DNA of 64,000 nt from Chryseobacterium luquanense (GCF_026460945.1 NZ_JAOVZV010000015.1:278996-342995), one strand, 5' to 3'. Positions 8,409-17,980 are shown, counted from the stretch's first letter. Notes: generated by a model from the sequence alone, not told the origin. Numbers and translations are program-made.

Positions 8409-9527
8409 ATGATGAGATATAAAATTTTTTACGCCTTCGTATTATTGCTGTTTCCGTTGTTTTTTTATGCAACGACCATTCCTTTTGAGTATATCGACGG
8501 GAAAATAATCATCAATGTGGATATTAAAAATAAGAAGCACAATTTTATTTTTGATACCGGTGCTTTAACGATAATTTCTTCTGAACTAAAAGGTTCGTTG
8601 AATGAAAAGAAAAGCACCATCATTTTTGAAGCTACAGACGCCAACAACTCCAAATCTACAATGGATCTTTTCTCAACCAATGAGTTGAAGGTTTCTGATT
8701 TGAAATTTAAAAATGTAGATTTTTCATTTGCTGATATTAGCTGGATGGATTCTCGTGCGTGTAAAAAAATCAGTGGGATTTTCGGAGCCAATATGATGAA
8801 TAATAAGGTTTGGCGAATTGATTTTAAAGCTAAAAAGATTATTGTTTCAGATAAATCAACTGAAAATTCTGCCCAATCTGTATCAATTTCTTTTTCTGAA
8901 GAAAATTTTACTCATGTTCCGACTATAAATGTTACTATAAGAAAACGAAATTTCAATGTTTTTTTTGATACAGGAGCCGGTTCGGGTTTTACTTTAGATT
9001 CAAATTCATATAATTTAATAAGAGACAATAATTTTCTGACTTTTGAAGGACTTCTGTCTCAATCATTAAATAGTGTGAGTAAAGGCGAAAAACAACTTGA
9101 TATGATGGAAGTTGAGATTAATAATACTGTTTTAGGCAATCAGGTTATTGATAATAGTAATGATTCCCGAAATTTGGTTGGAACGAGATTTATGGAAAAT
9201 TATATCGTCGATTTGGATTTTATTTCTAAAAAAATCATTTTAAATACAACAGGCAAAATTCCTGAATATAATAGTTTCGGAATTTCTTTTGCTCCCGCTG
9301 AAAACCATTTGGTTATTGTGAATCAACTCAAAATCCCTCAATTATCTGAATTAAATGTTGGCGATAAGATTATCAAAGTTAACAATATTGATGCTTCAAA
9401 AATGAGTCTTGAAAACTTCTGTGAAATCAAAAAAATGATGGATAATGGTCAAATTATGACCATTCAAAACGAATCCGGAAAAGAGTTTAGACTCGAAAAG
9501 AAAAATATTTTACAATATTTAAATTAA
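8409..9527 (+). CDS. Retropepsin-like aspartyl protease family protein with C-terminal PDZ-like domain
   Basis: About 372 residues. The start at 8409 or 8412 (MMRYKIFYAF) gives a proper signal peptide; the earlier ATG at 8385 is inside the sufS terminator. Two aspartyl protease-type repeats each carry the D-T-G active-site triad (FDTGALTIIS and FFDTGAGSGF), so a single chain could form a pseudo-dimeric active site. The last ~85 residues (LNVGDKIIKVNNIDASKMS) look like a PDZ domain. Likely a periplasmic or envelope protease of the clan AA / PDZ type common in Bacteroidota. Substrate unknown. Confidence 0.75.
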   Translation: MMRYKIFYAFVLLLFPLFFYATTIPFEYIDGKIIINVDIKNKKHNFIFDTGALTIISSELKGSLNEKKSTIIFEATDANNSKSTMDLFSTNELKVSDLKFKNVDFSFADISWMDSRACKKISGIFGANMMNNKVWRIDFKAKKIIVSDKSTENSAQSVSISFSEENFTHVPTINVTIRKRNFNVFFDTGAGSGFTLDSNSYNLIRDNNFLTFEGLLSQSLNSVSKGEKQLDMMEVEINNTVLGNQVIDNSNDSRNLVGTRFMENYIVDLDFISKKIILNTTGKIPEYNSFGISFAPAENHLVIVNQLKIPQLSELNVGDKIIKVNNIDASKMSLENFCEIKKMMDNGQIMTIQNESGKEFRLEKKNILQYLN

Positions 9528-9679
9528 TTTTAGTTTACAATTTATCCAAATCATCAATTGATTGTTTCTGTAATGTGTTTTGTTACATTATAGATTTTAA
9601 CGATTGTTCAAATTGCCTTTTTAATGCGGTTTTTAATTATTGTTTGATCTAATTTTGTCCCGTAAAATTTATTCAATTC

Positions 9680-10312
9680 ATGGAATTATTAGAAAAATTA
9701 AACTGGAGATTTGCAACAAAAGCAATGAATGGGCAAAAAGTGCCTCAGGAAAAAATAGATAAAATATTAGAAGCTGCAAGATTAGCGCCTACATCAAGCG
9801 GTTTGCAGCCTTTTGAAGTGATTGTAATCAGCAATCAGGAAATTAAGGAACAAATAAGACCTCACGCTTGGAATCAGCCACAAATTACAGATTGTTCACA
9901 TCTTTTGGTTTTTGCAGCTTGGGACAATTATACGGAAGAAAGAATCAATAAAATGTTTGATTTAACGAACGAAATAAGAGGTTTTAAAAACGAAGGTTGG
10001 GAAAATTACAGACAGCAAATTTTGGCAATGTATCCTCCAAGACCGGCTGAAGAAAACTTTACTCACGCAGCAAAACAAGCATATATTTCTTTCAGTGCGG
10101 CAATTATTGCAGCAGCTTTCGAAGGATTAGATTCTACGCCAATGGAAGGTTTTTCGCCAGAAGAAGTTGACAAAATTTTAAATTTAAAGGATAAAGGTTT
10201 AAGAAGCGTTCTTCTCTTACCAATCGGATACAGAAATTCTGAAAATGATTGGTTGGTAAACCTTGCCAAAGTGAGAAAATCAAAAGAAGATTTCATCACA
10301 GAACTGAACTAA
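9680..10312 (+). CDS. NAD(P)H-dependent nitroreductase family oxidoreductase
   Basis: 210 residues, the usual length of the FMN-dependent NfsB-like group. Seen: the N-terminal RFATKAMNG segment and the FMN-contacting APTSSGLQPFEV motif near residues 34-46, and a C-terminal GLRSVLLLPIGY segment. It would reduce nitro compounds or quinones, probably as an FMN dimer; physiological substrate unknown. Single gene, convergent with hemE across a shared terminator. Confidence 0.88.
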   Translation: MELLEKLNWRFATKAMNGQKVPQEKIDKILEAARLAPTSSGLQPFEVIVISNQEIKEQIRPHAWNQPQITDCSHLLVFAAWDNYTEERINKMFDLTNEIRGFKNEGWENYRQQILAMYPPRPAEENFTHAAKQAYISFSAAIIAAAFEGLDSTPMEGFSPEEVDKILNLKDKGLRSVLLLPIGYRNSENDWLVNLAKVRKSKEDFITELN

Positions 10313-10334
10313 CAGCTAATTTTTTTCTTCATAG

Positions 10335-10369
10335 AAAATCCCTTTCAAAATAACTTTGAAAGGGATTTT
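10335..10369. terminator. Bidirectional terminator between the nitroreductase gene and hemE
   Basis: Perfect 15-bp stem AAAATCCCTTTCAAA / TTTGAAAGGGATTTT with a 5-nt loop. A and T runs on both sides suit both convergent genes. Confidence 0.88.
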
Positions 10370-10394
10370 ATTTATTTCTAAAATCATGTAGAGA

Positions 10395-11426
10395 TTAAAT
10401 TGTAGGCTTCCAATCCACCACAGCTCTAATAAAAGCCTCAGCATTTTCCACCGGAATATTAGGTAAAATTCCGTGTCCTAAATTGGCGATGTATCTGTCT
10501 TTACCAAAACGGTTAATCATTTCATTCACCATCTTCTTGATTGTTTCAGGTGTAGAATGTAATCTTGCAGGATCAAAATTTCCCTGAAGCGTCATGGTGT
10601 GATTCGTCAAAGTTCTTGCAAATTCCGGCTTAATGGTCCAGTCAACTCCCAAAGCCGAAACCGGCGCCATGGTCATCTCTTCCAAAGCAAACCAGCATCC
10701 TTTTCCGAAAACTATAACGTGTGTCAACGGGCTTAATGCTTCAACAATCTGATTGATATATTGCCAAGAAAATTCATTATAATCTGCCGGAGAAAGCATT
10801 CCGCCCCAAGAATCGAACACCTGAACTGCAGAAACACCTTTTTCAACTTTTCTCTTCAAATAAGCAATGGTTGTATCTGTGATTTTCTGTAACAATTTGT
10901 GTGCGGCTTCGGTTTGTAGGAAACAGAAAGATTTAGCAATATTAAAATCTTTTGAACCCTTTCCTTCAATACAGTAACATAAAATCGTCCAAGGTGAACC
11001 TGCGAATCCAATCAATGGAATTTCGTTATCCAACTTATCCAAAGTCATTTCTATTGCATCGAAAACGTAGCCTAAAGTCTCATTTACATCCGGAACGACA
11101 ATGTTATCAACTTGTTCCGCAGTTCTGATTGGTTCATCCAACCAAGGTCCGACAGATTCTTTCATTTTGAAATCAATTCCCATCGCTTGGGGAACCACCA
11201 AAATATCTGAAAATAAAATCGCCGCGTCTAAAGGAAATCTTCTGATAGGCTGAACCGTAATTTCCGATGCCAATTCTGGAGTTTGACATCTTGTGAAAAA
11301 ATCGTATTTATCACGAAGTGCTATAAATTCGGGTAAATATCTTCCTGCCTGTCTCATCATCCAAACCGGAGGTCTTTCTACGGTTTCTCCTTGAAGTGCT
11401 TTTAAATATAAGTCGTTTTTAATCAT
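10395..11426 (-). CDS. hemE: Uroporphyrinogen decarboxylase
   Basis: Converts uroporphyrinogen III to coproporphyrinogen III in haem synthesis; cytosolic. 343 residues, normal length. Seen: the N-terminal signature [16 protein letters not shown] with the substrate-binding arginines, the [12 protein letters not shown] segment with the catalytic Asp, and GFAGSPWTI. The start lies 39 bp downstream of hemD, so hemD-hemE are probably co-transcribed. Confidence 0.97.
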   Translation of the reverse strand: MIKNDLYLKALQGETVERPPVWMMRQAGRYLPEFIALRDKYDFFTRCQTPELASEITVQPIRRFPLDAAILFSDILVVPQAMGIDFKMKESVGPWLDEPIRTAEQVDNIVVPDVNETLGYVFDAIEMTLDKLDNEIPLIGFAGSPWTILCYCIEGKGSKDFNIAKSFCFLQTEAAHKLLQKITDTTIAYLKRKVEKGVSAVQVFDSWGGMLSPADYNEFSWQYINQIVEALSPLTHVIVFGKGCWFALEEMTMAPVSALGVDWTIKPEFARTLTNHTMTLQGNFDPARLHSTPETIKKMVNEMINRFGKDRYIANLGHGILPNIPVENAEAFIRAVVDWKPTI

Positions 11427-11465
11427 AATTTTTAGGTGATTGTTGTTGGTTTTCAGTTACTTGTT

Positions 11466-12152
11466 TTAGGCTAAATTTTCCTTAGACCTATTTCTGATTA
11501 CCGACAATAAATTTAAAAGAGTATTTTCTTTGCTTGTGAAAATCTCAGATTTTGTATGTTTTTTTAATTCTTTAGAAGTAGTTTCTCCAATAGAAAAAAG
11601 GATAACATTTTCCAGAGAATTATTTTTCGCAAAACTACGAACTCCGCTCGGACTGAAAAAAACAATTGCTTGGTATTTTTCAGTAATTATTGGATTCAGT
11701 TCTTCTGTATCATAAACAGTAACTTTTTTGTACTGAATATTTTGCAACGGAAGTTCAATATCTAAAACATCTATCGCCAAATTTGCACAAAAATGAATGA
11801 ATTTTTCGTGAACACAGTTTTCAATGATAAATTTTGAAAGTGTTTCTGCATTTTTTAAAACCTTAAAAGTTCCGAAACCATTTTTTCGAAGTTCTCTCTT
11901 TGTTTTTTTGCCGACGCAGTAGATTTTATTATAATTTTTTGCTGTGAAATCTTCGTTAGGTTTAAAACCGTTTTCAAAAAAAGATTTCACTCCGTTTAAG
12001 CTTGTGAAAATTAAAGACCTGTTTTTTAAATCAAAACTTTTTACAGGAATTGACCTTGTTTTTATTACCTCAATGCATTCAACCGAAATATCATTTCCTA
12101 ATTTTTCGGAGATGTATTTTGGGTCTAATTTTTTGGTAAATAAAATGTTCAT
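11466..12152 (-). CDS. hemD: Uroporphyrinogen-III synthase
   Basis: Cyclises hydroxymethylbilane to uroporphyrinogen III. 228 residues. HemD is poorly conserved; the call rests on the two-lobed pattern with LIFTSLNGVKSFF near residue 48, AIVFFSPSGVRSFAKNN near residue 165 and FSIGETTSKELKK near residue 188, together with its position between hemC and hemE. A gap with a dispersed repeat separates it from the amidase gene upstream. Confidence 0.88.
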   Translation of the reverse strand: MNILFTKKLDPKYISEKLGNDISVECIEVIKTRSIPVKSFDLKNRSLIFTSLNGVKSFFENGFKPNEDFTAKNYNKIYCVGKKTKRELRKNGFGTFKVLKNAETLSKFIIENCVHEKFIHFCANLAIDVLDIELPLQNIQYKKVTVYDTEELNPIITEKYQAIVFFSPSGVRSFAKNNSLENVILFSIGETTSKELKKHTKSEIFTSKENTLLNLLSVIRNRSKENLA

Positions 12153-12175
12153 TATTTAGTTTGGTTGAGAATATT

Positions 12176-12260
12176 TTTAACGCAAAGGTCGCAAAGATTT
12201 TTCTTTTAAATTATTGAAAATATTTTTTAGTTCGCAAAGGCTTTTCACTCAGTAAAGACT
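12176..12260 (+). repeat. Dispersed GCAAAG-type intergenic repeat, copy 1
   Basis: AACGCAAAGGTCGCAAAGAT at the left end, an AT-rich middle and TTCGCAAAGGC...CACTCAGTAAAGAC at the right end. It aligns along its length with 40103-40183 in inverse orientation. It lies between hemD and the amidase gene. Same style of repeat as 57356-57502. Confidence 0.75.
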
Positions 12261-12289
12261 ACAAAATTTAATTATTTTCAGAGGTAAAA

Positions 12290-12952
12290 TTAATTGATTG
12301 GTTTATCTTTTAATTTTAAATCAGCGACTTTTAATCTTACCTTATTCATAAAATCTTTTCCCGGATCTTCTTTTCCTGTGAAATATTTAGGGTCTGATTC
12401 TTTCCAAAGTTTAGACTTTCTGAAAACTCCGTATTCGGAATGCCCGATTAAATAGTCAATTTTATATTTTTGAGTTAAATATCTTACCAATTGCGCATTG
12501 GCTTCAACCTGTTTCTCGGTAAGCGGTTGTTGTTTACTTCCGATGTTTTCAACACCGATAGCGCAATAATTTAAACCAATCGTATGCCTTGCAAATTGAG
12601 TTGGTTCCATCAATTGATAAATAGTTCCGTCGCGGTCGATAATGTATTGTGAAGAAACATTTAATGTGCTTTGTTTTTTTAAAGTATTTCTGGCACTTTC
12701 GAGATGGGTTTTGTTGAAATATTTAAAATTACTTTCGACCGTTCCGCCTGCAGTGTAATGAAGAACAATCATTTTAGGAACAATTGTAGGTGTTTTTTGG
12801 GTTAATCCATGATGATCTTTTAAGTATTCTAAACTTAAAGCCACTCTTTCTGCCGAATAATTGATAGGTTTTTCAATAATTTTTAAACCCAAATTTTGTG
12901 CAGAACCGAAATTTAAAACCAATAAAAAAAGAGCGAAAATTACCTTCTTCAT
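12290..12952 (-). CDS. N-acetylmuramoyl-L-alanine amidase (Amidase_2 type)
   Basis: Zinc amidase that cuts the bond between MurNAc and the stem peptide. 220 residues with a signal peptide (MKKVIFALFLLVLNFGSAQ), so exported. Seen: VLHYTAGG with the first Zn His, YIIDRDGTIYQL, HTIGLNYCAIGVENIG, and LIGHSEYG with the second His region, the usual Amidase_2/PGRP pattern. It starts 6 bp after the DUF1287 gene, so the pair is translationally linked. Confidence 0.88.
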   Translation of the reverse strand: MKKVIFALFLLVLNFGSAQNLGLKIIEKPINYSAERVALSLEYLKDHHGLTQKTPTIVPKMIVLHYTAGGTVESNFKYFNKTHLESARNTLKKQSTLNVSSQYIIDRDGTIYQLMEPTQFARHTIGLNYCAIGVENIGSKQQPLTEKQVEANAQLVRYLTQKYKIDYLIGHSEYGVFRKSKLWKESDPKYFTGKEDPGKDFMNKVRLKVADLKLKDKPIN

Positions 12953-12958
12953 ATTTAA

Positions 12959-13540
12959 TTATTTTGAATATTGATAATGTCCGGTAATGTCAAATTTAAA
13001 CAAGCAGTCTTCCAAAACTTGTCCAGCTCCGATGTTATGAACAATTAAATATCTTTTTCCGTCCGCTGATTTTTTATTCACAACAATTCCAATGTGCGTT
13101 AAATTTCCAGGCAAAAGCCAGGTTACAATATCTCCCGGAACGTAGGATGCAGGGTTTTGATCTGTTGGTTTTGATTTGCCAAATTTTGCAAAGAAAACTT
13201 GCAAATTGGGAACTCGTCTATGGTCGATATTTGTATCTGGTTTTTTCAAACCGAATTTTTTAGGATATTTAGAAAAATTCTTCTTCATATCTTCATGTAC
13301 TTCTTTTTGTAAATCGATCCCCAGTTTTCTATATGCTCTGATGATGACATCAGTGCAAACTCCCTTGTCTGCAGCTACATCGCCATTGGGATATTTAATC
13401 GAAACATATGCTGGGTCATAAGTAACTCTGTCTTTGGTTAAACTTAAAGCTGCATCAGAAAGTTTTTGCGCAAACTGATTTTGCGCATTTGCTGTAAAAG
13501 CAAAAAACAGAAAAATGAATATTGAAAAGTACTTTTTCAT
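12959..13540 (-). CDS. DUF1287 family secreted protein
   Basis: 193 residues with a signal peptide cleaved near residue 19. Seen: DKGVCTDVIIRAYRKLGIDLQ with a Cys, DHRRVPNLQVFF, and a C-terminal LTHIGIVVNKKS...YLIVHNIGAG block. The Cys, the His of THIG and the final HNIG His resemble the NlpC/P60-like cysteine peptidase triad, so it may be a cell-wall peptidase working with the amidase 6 bp downstream (inference). The DUF has no established function that I know of. Confidence 0.8.
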   Translation of the reverse strand: MKKYFSIFIFLFFAFTANAQNQFAQKLSDAALSLTKDRVTYDPAYVSIKYPNGDVAADKGVCTDVIIRAYRKLGIDLQKEVHEDMKKNFSKYPKKFGLKKPDTNIDHRRVPNLQVFFAKFGKSKPTDQNPASYVPGDIVTWLLPGNLTHIGIVVNKKSADGKRYLIVHNIGAGQVLEDCLFKFDITGHYQYSK

Positions 13541-13664
13541 TGTTTTAAAATTTTGAACTTCATGTTGGTTCCGTAAAGTTCAAAAATTAAATTTAAACAG
13601 GAAGATATTTTAAATATAAAGAAATGTTAAGATTTCTCGTAAGGACTAATCTTAGCCTCAACCT

Positions 13665-14573
13665 TTACAGCAGACTTTTAATTTCTCTCATTAATTCCTT
13701 TCCTCCATTTTCCAAAACAATATTCGCAAATTTTTCACCAAAATCTTCTTCTTCATTATATTCAAAATTCTCGTCGGTGGCGATGTAGTTTTTCCCATCT
13801 AATGAACAAAGGGCAGCTTTAAATCTGATTTGATTATCAAATTTTTCAGCATAAGCTCCAATTGGTGCTGTGCAACCTCCTTCAAGTGTGCTTAAAAAAT
13901 TTCTTTCCATTTCAACACAAATTTGAGTTTCCTTGTGAGAAATCTGTTTCAGAATATCGTTAATTTCTTTTTTATCAGAATGTCCTGCAACGGCAACCAC
14001 GCCCTGCGACGGCGCTGGAATCATAAACGGAATAAATTCGTAGTCAATATCCATTTTCATTCTTTTAATTCCGGCTAGAGACAAAATTGTGGCATCAAAA
14101 TCTTGTTCTTCTAATTTCTGAAGTCTGGTTTGAATGTTTCCTCTGATGTCGAAAAATTCAGTTTCCGGATAATGTTTTAACCAAAAAGCCCGTCTTCTTA
14201 AACTGCTTGTTGCCAGCTTCAATTCGTGGAATTCTTTATCAATTGCAGATTTTCTTTTAATCAAAACATCTTGCGGATGATCTCTTTCCAAATAAGCAAC
14301 AATTTCTACATTTTCAGGAAGTTTTGTAGGAACATCTTTGAGTGAATGTACAGCAATATCAATTTCGTCATTCAGCAATGCAATGTCTAAATCTCTTGTG
14401 AAGACACCCGTAATTCCTAATGAATACAAAGGTTGATTAAGATTTTTGTCGCCAGAAGAAATGATTGGGACAATTTCAGTCAGGTAATTAAGGTTTTGTA
14501 ACTGTCTTGCGACTTCTCTTGCCTGCCACAGTGCGAGTGCAGAATTTCTTGTTCCTATTCTAATGCTTTTCAT
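13665..14573 (-). CDS. hemC: Hydroxymethylbilane synthase (porphobilinogen deaminase)
   Basis: Polymerises four porphobilinogens into hydroxymethylbilane. About 302 residues from the start at 14573 (MKSIRIGTRNSALALWQ), which fits the family; the longer frame to 14597 adds eight atypical residues. Seen: HSLKDVPT, TSSLRRRA, DIRGNIQTRL and the dipyrromethane-binding Cys in EGGCTAPIGAYA. The start overlaps the end of hemA by 14 bp, so the two are coupled. Confidence 0.96.
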   Translation of the reverse strand: MKSIRIGTRNSALALWQAREVARQLQNLNYLTEIVPIISSGDKNLNQPLYSLGITGVFTRDLDIALLNDEIDIAVHSLKDVPTKLPENVEIVAYLERDHPQDVLIKRKSAIDKEFHELKLATSSLRRRAFWLKHYPETEFFDIRGNIQTRLQKLEEQDFDATILSLAGIKRMKMDIDYEFIPFMIPAPSQGVVAVAGHSDKKEINDILKQISHKETQICVEMERNFLSTLEGGCTAPIGAYAEKFDNQIRFKAALCSLDGKNYIATDENFEYNEEEDFGEKFANIVLENGGKELMREIKSLL

Positions 14574-15834
14574 TGAATTCGTTATTGGGTTGTTCAACTA
14601 AAATTTCGTGCATTAATTTACTAATTTCTTCGGCTTTCAAAGGATTGTCTATGATATATTTTGCAAAACGGTTGGTGATTTTCTGAATCATTTTCTCAGA
14701 AAGCTCCATGTCGTTGATATTGATGTACTTATTTTTTCGGTAAAAATTGTGCATTTCATTACGTTCCATATTTTTCAGAACAGCTTTAAAATGATGAATA
14801 TTGGGCGCTAATTTCCTTTTTTTCTCCCATTCAAGAAAATCTTTGGTCATTTCTTTAATGATGACTTCAGCTTTCGGAATTTCCTTTTCTCTCTGCTGAA
14901 TTGTTGCCTGAATCTGTTTTGAAAGCTCATCAACATCAATTAATGTCACGTTCTCAATTTCAGAAACATTTTTATCAACATTATGAGGAATTGAAAGGTC
15001 AATAATCAAAATTTCTTTTCCGTTTTTTAAATGAGATTTGTTGATGATTGGAGTTTTGGCTCCTGTGGCAACGATAAGAATATCTGTGTTATCTAATTCT
15101 TTATCAAAATCAGCATAGTCAATATTCGGGATATTATATTTCTCTGAAATCTTTGCTGCTTTTTCCTGAGTTCGGTTGGCAATTTTTATTTTTGGCTGAT
15201 AAACGTGTTTTACCAAATTTTCAACCGTGTTTTGTCCGATTTCTCCAACACCTAGAAGAAGAATGTTCTTTTCAGTAAGTCTTTTCTGATTATTTAAAAT
15301 ATAATGAACCGCCGCATAAGAAACGGAAGCTGCTCCATTTGAAATCCCAGTCTCATTTTTTATCCTTTTGGAAATTTGAATGGCAGAATTAATCGACCTC
15401 TCCAAATAAGGATTTGAATTTTGTCTTTCTTTTTTAAAACGGGCGTAAGCTTTTTTAATTTGTCCGATAATTTCAAAATCGCCAATAATCTGACTTTCCA
15501 ATCCCGCTGCAACTCTGAATAAATGATTTAAAGCTTCTTCTTTGGTTGCAATATTGGCGAACTTTAAAAAATCAGTAAGCTGCACACCAATTGTTTTACA
15601 ATATTCTTCGGCTACAAAAAGGTAATTTGAAGTCGTGGTATAAATCTCCGTTCTGTTGCAAGTGGAAACCACGAAAGCGTCCCCTAAATTTTCATCATGA
15701 ATTCGGGTGACAAAGTTTTTAATATTTTCATCAAAAAACGCAAATTTACCTCTCGTTTCTACATCTGCCTTCTCGTAACTAATCGATAAGACGGCAAAAT
15801 TTGATGTCTGATGTATATTGGAATACTGTATCAT
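14560..15834 (-). CDS. hemA: Glutamyl-tRNA reductase
   Basis: First step of C5 haem synthesis: reduces glutamyl-tRNA to glutamate-1-semialdehyde. About 424 residues. Seen: the catalytic Cys in VVSTCNRTEIY, GLESQIIGDFEIIGQIKKAY, the Rossmann motif LLGVGEIGQN and a C-terminal dimerisation helix. The frame extends to 15867, but the start at 15834 (MIQYSNIHQ) is preferred because a promoter -7 box at 15844-15851 lies inside the longer version. Probably first gene of a hemA-hemC transcript. Confidence 0.95.
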   Translation of the reverse strand: MIQYSNIHQTSNFAVLSISYEKADVETRGKFAFFDENIKNFVTRIHDENLGDAFVVSTCNRTEIYTTTSNYLFVAEEYCKTIGVQLTDFLKFANIATKEEALNHLFRVAAGLESQIIGDFEIIGQIKKAYARFKKERQNSNPYLERSINSAIQISKRIKNETGISNGAASVSYAAVHYILNNQKRLTEKNILLLGVGEIGQNTVENLVKHVYQPKIKIANRTQEKAAKISEKYNIPNIDYADFDKELDNTDILIVATGAKTPIINKSHLKNGKEILIIDLSIPHNVDKNVSEIENVTLIDVDELSKQIQATIQQREKEIPKAEVIIKEMTKDFLEWEKKRKLAPNIHHFKAVLKNMERNEMHNFYRKNKYININDMELSEKMIQKITNRFAKYIIDNPLKAEEISKLMHEILVEQPNNEFNEKH

Positions 15835-15843
15835 AAGCAGTCG

Positions 15844-15851
15844 CAAATTTA
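15844..15851 (-). promoter_or_regulatory. -7 element (TAAATTTG) of hemA
   Basis: Exact TAnnTTTG match on the minus strand, 9 nt before the ATG at 15834. This implies a very short leader and excludes the upstream ATG at 15867. Confidence 0.6.
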
Positions 15852-16040
15852 CAAAATTTTTACTCAAAGGATTTGCAATTGTATGTATGATAATTATCGT
15901 AAAAAGCTATGAAAATGAATTTTAAACTAGATTTAGAATGGGTAAAAATAAAAACAGTTAGGGTTGTGTACTTTATAAATTTTAATAAAAATTTAACCAA
16001 ATTAGATGAAAGTTATTATTTTTAACTAGTATGAAATTTA

Positions 16041-16048
16041 TATCTTTG
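16041..16048 (+). promoter_or_regulatory. -7 element (TATCTTTG) of the mre-rod operon
   Basis: Exact TAnnTTTG match 23 nt before the mreB ATG. No obvious TTG at the standard spacing. Confidence 0.6.
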
Positions 16049-16071
16049 TAAACTTAAATCAGGACAAAATT

Positions 16072-17097
16072 ATGAGTATATTCGATATGTTTACGCAAGA
16101 CATTGCGATAGACCTTGGAACTGCTAACACGCTTATCATTCATAACAACAAAATTGTTATAGACCAGCCCTCAATTGTTGCGATTGAGCGTTCTACAGGT
16201 AAGCCAATCGCAGTAGGTGAACAGGCAAAACATATGCAGGGTAAAACTCATGAGGATATTAAAACAATTCGTCCGTTAAAAGATGGTGTAATTGCAGATT
16301 TTCATGCTTCTGAGCACATGATTAAGGAGTTTATCAAGAAAATTCCAGGTATCAAAGGAAGATTTATTCAGCCTGCTTTAAGAATCGTTATCTGTATTCC
16401 TTCTGGAATTACCGAAGTTGAAAAAAGAGCGGTAAGAGATTCTGCTCAGAAAGTAAACGCTAAAGATGTACGATTGATTTATGAGCCAATGGCAGCTGCA
16501 ATAGGAGTTGGTATTGATGTTCAGAAACCTGAAGGTAACATGATTATCGACATAGGTGGTGGTACTACCGAAATTGCTGTTGTTGCTTTGGGAGGTATTG
16601 TTTGTGACAAATCTGTGAAAATTGCAGGGGATGTATTTACAAACGATATTGCTTATTTTTTAAGAACGCACCATAATTTATATATTGGAGAAAGAACTGC
16701 TGAAAGAGTGAAAATTGAAGTGGGTTCTGCAGTGGAAGATTTAGATGTAGATATTGACGATATTCCGGTACAAGGTAGAGACTTGATTACAGGTAAGCCA
16801 AAAGAAATTATGGTTGGTTACAAAGAAATCGCTCGTGCTTTGGATAAATCAATTATCAGAATTGAAGATGCTGTAATGGAGACACTTTCTCTTACTCCAC
16901 CAGAATTGTCAGCAGATATTTACAAAACGGGTATTTATCTTGCGGGTGGAGGTGCTTTGTTGAGAGGTTTGGCAGATAGGCTTCACAAGAAAACTGGTCT
17001 TCCGGTTTTTGTAGCTGAAGATCCGTTGAGAGCTGTTGTTCGCGGTACAGGTATCGCACTTAAGAATATGGATAAATTCAATTTCTTAATTAAATAA
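16072..17097 (+). CDS. mreB: Rod shape-determining actin homologue MreB
   Basis: Cytoplasmic actin-like filament that guides lateral wall synthesis. 341 residues. Seen: the ATP-binding phosphate-1 loop IDLGTANTLI, the phosphate-2 motif IDIGGGTTEIAVV, and LAGGGALLRGL in the adenosine motif. First gene of the five-gene elongation operon. Confidence 0.98.
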   Translation: MSIFDMFTQDIAIDLGTANTLIIHNNKIVIDQPSIVAIERSTGKPIAVGEQAKHMQGKTHEDIKTIRPLKDGVIADFHASEHMIKEFIKKIPGIKGRFIQPALRIVICIPSGITEVEKRAVRDSAQKVNAKDVRLIYEPMAAAIGVGIDVQKPEGNMIIDIGGGTTEIAVVALGGIVCDKSVKIAGDVFTNDIAYFLRTHHNLYIGERTAERVKIEVGSAVEDLDVDIDDIPVQGRDLITGKPKEIMVGYKEIARALDKSIIRIEDAVMETLSLTPPELSADIYKTGIYLAGGGALLRGLADRLHKKTGLPVFVAEDPLRAVVRGTGIALKNMDKFNFLIK

Positions 17098-17125
17098 TTT
17101 TAACTTTTTACGACTTTATATCTGA

Positions 17126-17980
17126 ATGGGATTTTTGCTGAGATTATTTTCAAAGAATTCGCTTCTTGTTTTCTTTATCTTCTTGCAAATCATTGCTCTC
17201 ATTTTGATATTCTCCAAAAATGCCATGCAGCAATCTTGGCTTGCGGGTCAAACTGCGGCTTTCAATTCTTGGGTTTCAGGAGGTATTGATGAAGGTGTTT
17301 CTTATCTAAAATTAAAGCAAGTCAATGAAGATCTTGTTGCTCAAAACAAATCTTTAATGGTGGAACTTTATGGAAAACAAGGTGCAGCAAATCCTCAATT
17401 CAGAAAAGTACACGATACATTGGGAGGCGGGCAAATCTATACTTTCGTAGATGGTGAAATTGTTTTCAACAGTATCAACAGACGAAACAATTATTTCACT
17501 ATCAACCGCGGAACAAGAGATGGGGTTTATCCTCAAATGGGTGTAATGGCCCCAAAAGGAATTGCTGGAATTGTTATTAATTCTACCGACAGTTACGCTT
17601 TAGTACAATCGGTTTTAAGTGTTAATAAAATCAGAATTAATGCTGCTCTAAAAAACTCAGGATATTTCGGAACTTTAACGTGGAAAGGCGATAATTCTCG
17701 TATAATGCATTTGGCAGACGTTCCAAAGTATGTTTCCCTGAAAATTGGCGACACGATAGAAACCGATGGGAAATCAGCGATTTTTCCTAAAGGTGTAATG
17801 ATTGGTAAAATTGCGGGTTACACCGTTGATAATAAAACAGGATTTTGGGATATTTCAGTTGAATTGAGTGAAAAAATGGGGGCTTTAAATAAAGTTTTCG
17901 TTGTTAAAAATCTTAAAAAAGCTGAGGTTCAAAAAATTCAGGATACATTGCAAGCTGTAATAAAAAAGGAAAATGATTAG
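17126..17980 (+). CDS. mreC: Rod shape-determining protein MreC
   Basis: Bitopic membrane protein that links MreB to the periplasmic synthases. 284 residues: one N-terminal TM (about residues 10-30), a coiled-coil stretch (about 58-85), then the beta-rich MreC domain with INRGTRDGVYPQMGV, GVMAPKGIAGIV and DGKSAIFPKGVMIGKI. Its end overlaps mreD by 8 bp. Confidence 0.95.
   Translation: MGFLLRLFSKNSLLVFFIFLQIIALILIFSKNAMQQSWLAGQTAAFNSWVSGGIDEGVSYLKLKQVNEDLVAQNKSLMVELYGKQGAANPQFRKVHDTLGGGQIYTFVDGEIVFNSINRRNNYFTINRGTRDGVYPQMGVMAPKGIAGIVINSTDSYALVQSVLSVNKIRINAALKNSGYFGTLTWKGDNSRIMHLADVPKYVSLKIGDTIETDGKSAIFPKGVMIGKIAGYTVDNKTGFWDISVELSEKMGALNKVFVVKNLKKAEVQKIQDTLQAVIKKEND

Noticed and set aside
15835..15867. 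Longer N-terminus for hemA
   Set aside because: The -7 promoter box at 15844-15851 lies within it, and the extension is not typical of HemA.
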